Shown: positions 45,812 through 52,383 of the stretch, one piece after another
Numbering within the stretch: position 1 is the stretch's first letter
Layout: the number at the start of each line of letters is the position of its first letter
NCBI GenBank assembly: GCA_945911015.1
Contig: CAMDZW010000026.1
Coordinates: 1-52,383, forward strand
DNA: 52,383 nucleotides
Reading direction: 5' to 3'
Source: an uncultured Propionibacteriaceae bacterium
GTDB taxonomy: Bacteria; Actinomycetota; Actinomycetes; Propionibacteriales; Propionibacteriaceae
The notes under the pieces: generated by a model
Databases searched by the model: none
What the model was told of the DNA's origin: nothing
Seen by the model: only the letters and a program-made list of their open reading frames with translations
Translations under genes and position numbers: made by a program

Positions 45812-46741
45812 TCAGGCTCCTCGGGCAGGCTTCACGACATTGGCCAGCGGATCGCCCGCGGCCCAGCAGCGCAGCTGGTCCCTGATCAGGGCGTCGGTGC
45901 GGGGGTGGAAGGCGTTGCTGGCACCGCCCACATGGGGCGAGATGATGACATTCGGGATCGTCCACAACGGGTGGTCGGCCGGCAGGGGCTCAGGATCGGT
46001 GACGTCGAGGGCGGCACGAAGACGGCCAGAGCCGGTCTCGGCGACCAGTGCGTCGGTGACGATCAACTTCCCGCGCGCGACATTGACGATGAGCGCATTG
46101 TCCGGGAGCAGGGCAAGGGCGGCCGCATCGAGGAGGCCTTCGGTCTGCGCAGTGTGGGGAGCAATCACGAAGAGCACATCGGTCTCGGGCAGGATCGACG
46201 ACAGGTCATCAATCGCCCGGATGTCGTCCCGCGCCCGGCTGGCGATGCGGGTGATCGAGGCTGGTTCGAATCCGGCGATGCGCGCCTCAATGGCCTTGCC
46301 GATCCGGCCGTAGCCCAAGATCGTCACACGCTGATCGGCCAGGCTGTTGCCCCACCGGGGCTGCCAGCGACCGACGGCCTGTTGGCGGGCGTACACATCG
46401 AGGTGTCGGGTGCTGGCCAGAGCCAGTGCCAGTGCCATCTCCGCGGTCGAGGTGTCATGGATGCCCGCACCGTTGCACAGGGTCACCGGGCCGGGGATGC
46501 GGCCGATGACATTCTCGTAGCCGGCGGTCTGGGTCTGGACGACCTGCAGTGAGGTCATCTCGTCGATCCGATCCAAGACATTGGCCCCGGTCAGGTAGGG
46601 CAACACGAAGAATCCGACCTCACCGATCGACGGCCCGTTGGGGGCCTTGCGGTCGACTGGCTCGAAGCTGACCCCGTCAGGCAGCGGCCCGATCCGTCGG
46701 GTGAGTTCGTCGGAGTCGGCATAGGGAAGCCAAGCCAGCAT
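45812..46741 (-). CDS. D-isomer specific 2-hydroxyacid dehydrogenase
   Basis: A 309-residue NAD(P)-dependent dehydrogenase: VTILGYGRIGKAIEARI (Rossmann GxGxxG), NVARGKLIVTDAL (catalytic Arg region), DVTDPEPLPADHPLW with acidic residue, and IISPHVGG with the catalytic His. It is shorter than SerA and lacks an ACT domain, so it is unlikely to be the serine enzyme; substrate unknown. Its start overlaps the hisF stop by one base (TGATG). Confidence 0.88.
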   Translation of the reverse strand: MLAWLPYADSDELTRRIGPLPDGVSFEPVDRKAPNGPSIGEVGFFVLPYLTGANVLDRIDEMTSLQVVQTQTAGYENVIGRIPGPVTLCNGAGIHDTSTAEMALALALASTRHLDVYARQQAVGRWQPRWGNSLADQRVTILGYGRIGKAIEARIAGFEPASITRIASRARDDIRAIDDLSSILPETDVLFVIAPHTAQTEGLLDAAALALLPDNALIVNVARGKLIVTDALVAETGSGRLRAALDVTDPEPLPADHPLWTIPNVIISPHVGGASNAFHPRTDALIRDQLRCWAAGDPLANVVKPARGA

Positions 46742-47547
46742 CAGTTCTCCTGGGTCTCCTGGGCTGCAGTGTCGGTCAGCGCCGGCAGTCGCACCGGGTG
46801 CCCGGCCGCGGCGAGCGCGTGCTTCACCTCGGCGATGCTCAAGGTACCAAAGTGGAAGACGCTGGCGGCCAGAACGGCGTCTGCGCCGGCATCGACGGCT
46901 GCGACGAAGTGCTGGACCGTCCCGGCGCCGCCGGACGCGATCAGCGGCACGTCAATCACCTCGCGCATCGCCGCGATCATCTCGAGATCGAAACCGTTGG
47001 TGGTGCCGTCGGCATCCATCGAGTTGAGCAGGATCTCCCCCACTCCGAGCTCGACGCCGCGACGGGCCCATTCAAGGGCATCGAGGTCAGCGGACTTGCG
47101 ACCACCGTGGGTGGTGACACCGAACCCGGACGGTTGGTCCGCTTCCCGGCGGGCATCGACCGACAGGACCAACACCTGGTTGCCGAACCGATGGGTGATC
47201 TCACTGATCACCTCAGGCCGGTGGACCGCGGAGGTGTTGATCGCGGCCTTGTCGGACCCGGCTCGCAACAACGCATCGACATCGTCGGCGCTGGACACGC
47301 CACCGCCGACCGTCAACGGGATGAACACGGTCTCCGCTGTCCGGCCCACCACGTCACGGGTGGTCTCACGCCCCTCGAAAGAGGCCGAGATGTCGAGGAA
47401 GGTGAGTTCGTCGGCTCCGGCCCGGTCGTAGGCCGCAGCGAGCTCGACCGGATCTCCGGCATCGCGCAACTGCGTGAAGTTGACCCCTTTGACAACCCGC
47501 CCGTCGTGGACGTCGAGACAAGGGATCACCCTGATGGCAAGACTCAC
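46741..47547 (-). CDS. hisF: Imidazole glycerol phosphate synthase subunit HisF
   Basis: A 268-residue TIM-barrel cyclase of histidine synthesis: [21 protein letters not shown] (catalytic Asp), [46 protein letters not shown] (second Asp) and [13 protein letters not shown]. The GTG at 47547 has GGAGG five bases upstream, the clearest ribosome binding site in this part of the window. It works with HisH, which is not here. It heads the hisF-dehydrogenase-HIT-GT87 operon. Confidence 0.95.
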   Translation of the reverse strand: MSLAIRVIPCLDVHDGRVVKGVNFTQLRDAGDPVELAAAYDRAGADELTFLDISASFEGRETTRDVVGRTAETVFIPLTVGGGVSSADDVDALLRAGSDKAAINTSAVHRPEVISEITHRFGNQVLVLSVDARREADQPSGFGVTTHGGRKSADLDALEWARRGVELGVGEILLNSMDADGTTNGFDLEMIAAMREVIDVPLIASGGAGTVQHFVAAVDAGADAVLAASVFHFGTLSIAEVKHALAAAGHPVRLPALTDTAAQETQEN

Positions 47548-47626
47548 CGTTTCCTCCAGCTCTGTGACCGGGTGCAGCACCCGCGAACCGCAAGCCTAAT
47601 GGGCACGAGCAGGACCGATCTGTCAT

Positions 47627-47706
47627 GGGTCTGCAGGCGTTGTTGACGTCGGCACCTGTTCCAACGGCGGCAGACGTCAACAACTGGTGCGATCGCGGCG
47701 GTTTGG
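47627..47706 (+). repeat. 80-bp inverted repeat, left copy (upstream of tldD)
   Basis: It starts GGGTCTGCAGGCGTTGTTGA and ends CGGCGGTTTGG. It matches the reverse complement of 50758-50837 at 75 of 80 positions. Internally GTTGTTGACGTC and GACGTCAACAAC form 12-bp arms of a hairpin. It lies in the 265-bp gap between hisF and tldD. The rest of that gap holds only the possible tldD -10 (TAGAGT, 47800-47805). Confidence 0.88.
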
Positions 47707-47812
47707 CGGTTGCCCCGAATCCGGTGCCTGACCGCATCATTCCTCCCACGGTTGTACTTTCCGAAAATCTGTCCGATGCGCCCCCGGTCCGACCAGCGAT
47801 AGAGTCGCCGGC

Positions 47813-49321
47813 ATGGTCACGACGTCTGGTCAGGTTGCCGCCAACTTCACCGCACTCCCCCTGCATGAGCTCGCCGACGCTGCACTCGCGCGGGCCGGCG
47901 CACTGGGCGTTTCCCATGCCGATGTCCGGATCGAGCGGATCCACGAAGGTGTGCTGTCCCTGCGCGATGTCTCGGTCGAGTCCCAGGTCGACTCGACCGA
48001 TCTCGGGATCAGCGTGCGGGTGGTCCATCGGGGTGCTTGGGGATTCGCTGCCGGCGTGGCTCTGACCGTCGATGCGGCGGCCGGGCTGGCCGACCAGGCG
48101 GTCGCGACCGCCCAGGTGGCCGCTGCGCTCGGCGGGCCGGAAGTCGTGCTCGCCGACGAACCGGTCCATGCCGGCGTGGAATGGGTGTCGGACTTCGAGC
48201 TCAATCCGTTCGAGGTGGACGACCAGACTCGACAGGCCAGGTGGCTCGACCTGTCGGAGCGGTTGTTGGCCGCCGATGGCGTCACCCATACCCAGGCCCG
48301 GGTGCACTGGGTCGACGAATGCACCTACTATGCCGACAGTCACGGCACCGACACCACCCAGCAGCGGGTCCGGATCCATCCAGAGCTGACCGCCATCGCT
48401 GTGGGAGAAGGGTTCTCGACGATGCGGACCCTGGCGCCGCCGGTCGGGCGTGGCTGGGAGTACTGCACCGGCACCGGATGGGACTTCGATGCCGAGGTCG
48501 CTGAGCTCCCGGAGTTGCTGGCCGAACATGCCAAGGCTCCATCGGTGAGGGCTGGCACTCTCGACCTGGTCATCGATCCGTCGAATCTGTGGCTGACCAT
48601 CCACGAGTCGATCGGCCATGCCACCGAGCTCGACCGGGCGCTGGGCTACGAGGCCGCCTATGCCGGCACGTCCTTCGCCACCGTCGACCAATTGGGCTCG
48701 CTCGCCTACGGATCGCCGGTGATGAACGTGACCGGTGACCGTACGGTGGCTCACGGCCTCGCCACGGTCGGCTTCGACCATGAAGGTGTGGCCGCCCAGG
48801 AGTTCGACATCATCACCGACGGCACCCTGGTCGGCTACCAGTTGAACCGTCAGATGGCTGCTGCACACGGACATGACCGCTCCAACGGGTGTGCCTTTGC
48901 CGACTCGTCGGGCCACATCCCGATGCAGCGGATGCCGAATGTGTCATTGGCCGCTGGTGCAGATGGTCCGTCCACCGAAGAGCTGATCGGTGACGTGTCC
49001 AACGGCTTGTACGTCGTGGGCGACAAGTCGTGGTCGATCGACATGCAGCGCTACAACTTCCAATTCACCGGGCAACGGTTCTTCCAGATCACCGACGGGC
49101 GTATCACCGGCCAGGTCCGCGATGTTGCCTATCAGGCCACCACGACCGACTTCTGGGGCTCGATGGAGGCGGTCGGCGGCGAGTCGACCTGGGTCCTCGG
49201 TGGCGCCTTCAACTGCGGCAAGGGCCAACCCGGCCAGGTTGCCCCGGTCAGCCACGGTTGCCCCAGTGCCCTCTTCCGCGGCGTCAACGTCCTCAACACC
49301 CTCTCCGAAGGAGCCCACTGA
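47813..49321 (+). CDS. tldD: Metalloprotease TldD
   Basis: A 502-residue TldD: the HExxH-type zinc motif HESIGH is at residues 264-269, followed by ELDRALGYEAAYAGTSF, then GYQLNRQMAA and C-terminal GVVGxGF-like family blocks such as ALFRGVNVLNTL. With TldE it forms a heterodimer that degrades unfolded peptides and, in some bacteria, matures modified peptides such as microcin B17. ATG at 47813 with TAGAGT seven bases upstream. It overlaps tldE by one base. Confidence 0.94.
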   Translation: MVTTSGQVAANFTALPLHELADAALARAGALGVSHADVRIERIHEGVLSLRDVSVESQVDSTDLGISVRVVHRGAWGFAAGVALTVDAAAGLADQAVATAQVAAALGGPEVVLADEPVHAGVEWVSDFELNPFEVDDQTRQARWLDLSERLLAADGVTHTQARVHWVDECTYYADSHGTDTTQQRVRIHPELTAIAVGEGFSTMRTLAPPVGRGWEYCTGTGWDFDAEVAELPELLAEHAKAPSVRAGTLDLVIDPSNLWLTIHESIGHATELDRALGYEAAYAGTSFATVDQLGSLAYGSPVMNVTGDRTVAHGLATVGFDHEGVAAQEFDIITDGTLVGYQLNRQMAAAHGHDRSNGCAFADSSGHIPMQRMPNVSLAAGADGPSTEELIGDVSNGLYVVGDKSWSIDMQRYNFQFTGQRFFQITDGRITGQVRDVAYQATTTDFWGSMEAVGGESTWVLGGAFNCGKGQPGQVAPVSHGCPSALFRGVNVLNTLSEGAH

Positions 49322-50724
49322 TGAGCCCCAGTCTTGCGGTGATCAACGATTCCGCTGCCCTGGTGGAGAATCTGCTGGCCGCCTCCGACACCAACGAGTG
49401 TGTGGTCATCGTCAGCGAAACCAGCCAGGCCAACCTGCGCTGGGCCCACAACGCACTGACCACCAACGGGCAGATGCACGAACGCAGCGTCTCGATCGTC
49501 GCGATTCGTCGCACCGACGATGGTGCTCACTGTGGCACCGTGTCGGGTCGGATCACCTCGTACGAGGATGCGATCGGTCTGCTGCGCGCGGCGGAGGGGT
49601 CGGCGGCGAGCGCATCAGTCGCCGAGGACACCATGCCGCTGGTGGCGGGGATCACTGACCCTGACTTCGCTTCGACAGCCGCTGGGACGTCAATCGCGGT
49701 GCTGGCCGATGTCGCCGCCGGCCTGGCCGCTGTCTTCGCCGAGGCCGAGGCCAATGACATCTCGACCTTCGGGTTCGTGGAACACATCAGCACCACCACC
49801 TGGGTCGGGACGAGCAGCGGGGTCCGGCGCCGCCATGTCCAGCCGACCGGCCGTCTCGAGCTCAATGCCAAGGACCCGGCCATGAAGCGCACGGCCTGGC
49901 TCGGCCGGACCACCCGCGACTTCAGTGATGTCGATGTGGCGGCCCTGTGGCCGGAGCTGCTGACCCGGTACGCGTGGACCGCTCACCAGATCGAGCTGCC
50001 GGCAGGACGGTACGAGACGATCCTGCCGCCATCGGCCGTCGCCGACCTGATGACCATCGCCTACTGGGGCGGTGGGTTGCGCGATGCCCTCGAGGGCCGC
50101 AACGCCTACAGCCTCCCCGAAGGTGACACCAGAATCGGCGAGAAGCTCGGGACCTTGCCCCATTGGCTGTTCTCCGACCCGTCCTTTGCCGGTTTGGAGT
50201 GCGCGCCGTTCGTGGCCACCGCAAGCTCTGGTGGTGGCATCTCCTCGGTCTTCGACAATGGCGCGTCGCTCACCGGGACGGACTGGATCCGTGACGGCGT
50301 GATCTCCGAGCTTCTGTCGTCGAGATCGGTCGGTGAGTCCACTGGCCGAGGCGCCCATCCCGAGATCGACAATCTCATCCTGGACTGCGGCTCCTCGGGC
50401 ACCTTGGACGAGTTGATCGCCAGCACCGAACGCGGTCTGCTGCTCACCTGTCTGTGGTACATCCGCGAAGTCGACCCGGAGACGATGTTGCAGACCGGAC
50501 TCACCCGGGACGGCGTCTACCTGGTCGAGAACGGTGAAGTGGTCGGCGCGGTCAACAACTTCCGGTTCAACGAGTCACCGTTGGATCTGCTGCGACGGGC
50601 GACCGAGGCTTCGGCGACTGAGATCGTGCTCCCCCGCGAATGGAACGACTGGTTCACCCGGACCTCGATGCCTGCGCTGCGGATCCCTGACTTCAACATG
50701 TCGACCGTCTCGCAGGCCAGTTGA
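49321..50724 (+). CDS. tldE: TldE/PmbA-type partner of TldD
   Basis: A 467-residue modulator-of-gyrase family protein. It lacks an HExxH motif, as expected for TldE, and keeps the N-terminal pattern with VVIVSETSQANLRWAHNALT, a central RLELNAKDPAMKRTAWLGR and a C-terminal CLWYIREVDPETMLQTGLTR, VENGEVVGAVNNFRFNESPL. The start is fixed by the TGATG overlap with tldD. Its product should complete the protease active complex. No modified-peptide gene is seen nearby. Confidence 0.93.
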   Translation: MSPSLAVINDSAALVENLLAASDTNECVVIVSETSQANLRWAHNALTTNGQMHERSVSIVAIRRTDDGAHCGTVSGRITSYEDAIGLLRAAEGSAASASVAEDTMPLVAGITDPDFASTAAGTSIAVLADVAAGLAAVFAEAEANDISTFGFVEHISTTTWVGTSSGVRRRHVQPTGRLELNAKDPAMKRTAWLGRTTRDFSDVDVAALWPELLTRYAWTAHQIELPAGRYETILPPSAVADLMTIAYWGGGLRDALEGRNAYSLPEGDTRIGEKLGTLPHWLFSDPSFAGLECAPFVATASSGGGISSVFDNGASLTGTDWIRDGVISELLSSRSVGESTGRGAHPEIDNLILDCGSSGTLDELIASTERGLLLTCLWYIREVDPETMLQTGLTRDGVYLVENGEVVGAVNNFRFNESPLDLLRRATEASATEIVLPREWNDWFTRTSMPALRIPDFNMSTVSQAS

Positions 50725-50757
50725 GTTGGACTGTCCGCGCAACGCCAACCGCACCCA

Positions 50758-50837
50758 CCAAACCGACGCGTTCGCACCTGTTGTTGACGTCTGCCGCTGT
50801 TGGAACAGGTGCCGACGGCAACAACGCCTGCAGACCC
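50758..50837 (-). repeat. 80-bp inverted repeat, right copy (downstream of tldE)
   Basis: The reverse complement begins GGGTCTGCAGGCGTTGTTGC and matches 47627-47706 with five changes. It lies 33 bp after the tldE stop, in the gap before the convergent glutaredoxin-like gene, and can form the same hairpin with one mismatch. A separate short direct repeat (CAGACnCTCAGGCACC at 50831 and 50854) follows it. Confidence 0.88.
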
Positions 50838-50860
50838 TCAGGCACCGGCTCGGCAGACGC

Positions 50861-51307
50861 TCAGGCACCTGCCTGGAGGAGTCGTTCCTTGACCAGACCA
50901 GGTGACGGGTTGGTGTGCGGTGTGCCGTCGATGACCACGGTGGGGACGGTTTCATTGCCTTCGTTGACGCTGCGCACATAGGCGGCCGCTTCCGGATCGG
51001 CCCAGATGTTGATCCAGGTCGCCGACTTCTGTAGCTTGCCGAGGCCGCGCCTGAGCGCTTCGCAGTACATGCAGCCGGGCCGCCAGTAGATGACCACATC
51101 CATGATGGGTTTGCCCTCCGTACCAAGTGTGTCGCGGTGGCGGACGCCGGCACCACGTCGTGGATAGCTCCACCAGCTGAACCCGACAGCAGCCAGTCCG
51201 ACCACCACGAGCACCGGCCAGGAACCGTCGCTGACGCGCCACGCTGCCCAGCCCAGCAGCGCCGCGGTGGCCACGACCATCACCAACCATGCCGGGATCG
51301 ACTTCAT
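50861..51307 (-). CDS. Membrane-anchored glutaredoxin/mycoredoxin-like protein
   Basis: A 148-residue protein with two N-terminal membrane segments (about residues 6-24 and 31-47), then a basic stretch and a thioredoxin-fold domain with a CxxC site, YWRPGCMYCEAL, WINIWADPEAAAYVRSVN and TVPTVVIDG (cis-Pro). This combination resembles actinobacterial mycoredoxins, which reduce mycothiol mixed disulfides, but is tethered to the membrane. I chose the ATG at 51307; ATG 51316 is possible. It follows the lipoprotein gene by 28 bp. Confidence 0.85.
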   Translation of the reverse strand: MKSIPAWLVMVVATAALLGWAAWRVSDGSWPVLVVVGLAAVGFSWWSYPRRGAGVRHRDTLGTEGKPIMDVVIYWRPGCMYCEALRRGLGKLQKSATWINIWADPEAAAYVRSVNEGNETVPTVVIDGTPHTNPSPGLVKERLLQAGA

Positions 51308-51335
51308 GGCTTCCATCCTGCCACCGCGCTCGGCA

Positions 51336-51950
51336 TCACCCGCGGGCGGCGTCCATGATCTGCTCGATGGTCCGGATGGCACGGTCTGACTCCCGCTCGA
51401 CCAACTCAGGCTTCAGGAGACGAACTTCGTCGCCGTCATTGCCGAACACACCCAGGACCGGATCAACCAGAGCATAGGCAGTCGCCATGTAGCGAATGAT
51501 CAGAACGTACTCGCGGTAACCCGCCTCGGGCAGCAAGGAAATCCGAGACTCACTGAATCTGACTCCGTCGATGGTCCCTCCGGTTTGGTCGATCGTGATG
51601 ACCGAGCCGACCTCGAGGTCTCCCATGAGGGACTGGCTGACCTTCACCCGCGACCGAGTGCTCGGAACAACCATGGCACCGCGGTCCTCAGGGCTCAGCG
51701 TCGAGGGATCCCCTCCGGCCTGTGGATTCTTGGCCGGATCAGTGCCAGTCATTTCGGGATACACCATCTCGCTGCGAGCATCGAGAAACTTCACCACCAC
51801 GACAGCATCGGCCTTGTGGATGGCTGCACCGACGCCCTCGACGTAGGGCCAGTCGGCCATGATGGGGACGTCGATCACGGCCTTCGGAGCACATCCTGCG
51901 GTGAGCCCCAGGAGCAGCACGCTCACCAGACCCATCATCAGTCGCCACAT
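51336..51950 (-). CDS. Lipoprotein of unknown function
   Basis: A 204-residue secreted lipoprotein: signal peptide WRLMMGLVSVLLLGLTAGC with lipobox LTAGC (Cys 20). The mature part has a beta-rich look with RSRVKVSQSLMGDLEVGSVI and SLLPEAGYREYVLIIRY. I do not recognise the family. The ATG at 51950 has GGAGG seven bases upstream. It is divergent from the GntR-type gene and shares the 141-bp gap with it. Confidence 0.8.
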   Translation of the reverse strand: MWRLMMGLVSVLLLGLTAGCAPKAVIDVPIMADWPYVEGVGAAIHKADAVVVVKFLDARSEMVYPEMTGTDPAKNPQAGGDPSTLSPEDRGAMVVPSTRSRVKVSQSLMGDLEVGSVITIDQTGGTIDGVRFSESRISLLPEAGYREYVLIIRYMATAYALVDPVLGVFGNDGDEVRLLKPELVERESDRAIRTIEQIMDAARG

Positions 51951-52057
51951 GTCATCCTCCAGAGCCGCGGTGCTTCAGAAGCGATACCTGAGCAGTGGAA
52001 CACGGACACCAGACAGTGTCAACGAGTCACCACAAGCATCCCACTCATCTGTACGAG

Positions 52058-52071
52058 CTGTAGTGATACAG
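52058..52071. promoter_or_regulatory. Dyad upstream of the GntR-type gene
   Basis: CTGTA-GTGA-TACAG forms a perfect 5-bp dyad about 20 bp before the GntR-type start. GntR/YtrA-type regulators usually bind such dyads near their own promoter. The remaining part of 51951-52091 shows nothing else. Confidence 0.4.
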
Positions 52072-52091
52072 TCGACACAGGAGGTACGAGC

Positions 52092-52383
52092 ATGGATCTT
52101 GTCGTTGAGCCGCTGTCGGAGATCCCGATCTACCAACAGATCAGGGACCGGATCGTCGAGATGATCGCGACTGGCGCGCTGCTTCCCGGCGACGCGTTGG
52201 CATCGGTTCGGTCGCTGTCGACAGCGCTGGGCGTCAACCCGGCGACGGTGGTCAAAGCGGTCGACCTGTTGCGACATGAAGGATTCGTCGTGACGAACCG
52301 TCGAGTCGGGACCGTGGTCGCCGAGGTCAGCGTGAACGATCCCTTGAGGCACGACTGGACGATGCGCCTCCACACTCTGCTCG
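52092..52383 (+). CDS. GntR family regulator, YtrA-type, 5' part
   Basis: The first 97 residues of a regulator cut by the right edge. The N-terminal winged HTH of GntR proteins is complete: IPIYQQIRDRIVEMIATGAL, LPGDALASVRSLSTALGVNP, TVVKAVDLLRHEGFVVTNRR, VGTVVAE. The short span between start and HTH, ending in a linker towards a small C-terminal domain, fits the YtrA subgroup, which usually controls an adjacent ABC transporter operon. AGGAGG lies seven bases before the ATG. Confidence 0.9.
   Translation, partial: MDLVVEPLSEIPIYQQIRDRIVEMIATGALLPGDALASVRSLSTALGVNPATVVKAVDLLRHEGFVVTNRRVGTVVAEVSVNDPLRHDWTMRLHTLL

Noticed and set aside
45812-46741. The 2-hydroxyacid dehydrogenase as SerA.
   Set aside because: It is too short, lacks the C-terminal regulatory domains, and its context is hisF rather than serine synthesis.
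47627-50837. tldD-tldE as a transposon with terminal inverted repeats.
   Set aside because: No transposase or target-site duplication is visible and tldDE are normal chromosomal genes; only the repeat itself is reported.
50831-50870. CRISPR-like short direct repeats near 50.8 kb.
   Set aside because: Only two 17-bp units 23 bp apart, no array and no cas genes.

Overview
The window is high-GC, gene-dense chromosomal DNA of an actinobacterium. By eye the GC is in the upper 60s percent, GTG starts are frequent, and many genes show a TAnnnT hexamer just before the start codon. The gene order resembles two stretches of the Mycobacterium tuberculosis chromosome from general knowledge: rimO/pgsA/cinA/clgR with ftsK, and thiL/ddl/fbiD/hupB/leuD/leuC/IclR/gltX/FAH/leuB/ilvC/ilvN/ilvB. 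Lack of mycobacterial features and the mixture of neighbours would suit Propionibacteriales, but this is an inference.

Layout. 1-3955: the end of a peptide/nickel-type ABC importer operon (solute-binding protein cut by the window edge, two permeases, two ATPases), facing a LacI-type repressor. 5017-7991: a tightly overlapping rimO-pgsA-cinA-clgR operon. 8054-11400: aspartate-type aminotransferase, cystathionine gamma-synthase and an aldo/keto reductase. 11416-18576: membrane proteins, FtsK translocase, ThiL, a stand-alone Lrp-type sensor domain, a DUF3515 lipoprotein and Ddl. 18623-21915: a second trans-sulfuration PLP enzyme, PlsC, the F420-pathway enzyme CofC/FbiD and a long-tailed HU protein.

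22091-43935 is a dispersed branched-chain amino acid region: leuD-leuC with a divergent NdgR/LtbR-type IclR regulator, then ilvE, cimA and leuB, then ilvB-ilvN-ilvC. CimA makes citramalate from pyruvate and acetyl-CoA, so isoleucine can be made without threonine; IlvBNC, LeuCDB and IlvE complete Ile, Val and Leu synthesis. Two units carry what look like peptide-controlled attenuators: cimA is preceded by a tiny ORF with three Thr and three consecutive Ile codons followed by a terminator with a T run, and ilvB by a tiny ORF with a Leu-Val-Leu run followed by another terminator. Embedded in this region are a nucleotidyltransferase, tRNA-Glu and tRNA-Gln next to gltX, a CPBP protease, an FAH-family hydrolase, deoA coupled to an APH(6)-like kinase, and an ABC exporter with a GNAT acetyltransferase.

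44171-47547: a hisF-dehydrogenase-HIT-glycosyltransferase operon. 47813-50724: the TldD/TldE protease pair, flanked by two nearly identical 80-bp sequences in inverted orientation. 50861-52383: a membrane-anchored glutaredoxin-like protein, a lipoprotein and the start of a GntR/YtrA-type regulator.

The strongest leads are the two attenuators, the inverted repeat pair bracketing tldD-tldE, about a dozen genes with a -10-like hexamer placed for leaderless transcription (including two divergent genes sharing one near-symmetric hexamer), a 43-residue basic ORF after leuB, and the deoA-kinase coupling. No CRISPR array, prophage, insertion sequence or rRNA was seen.
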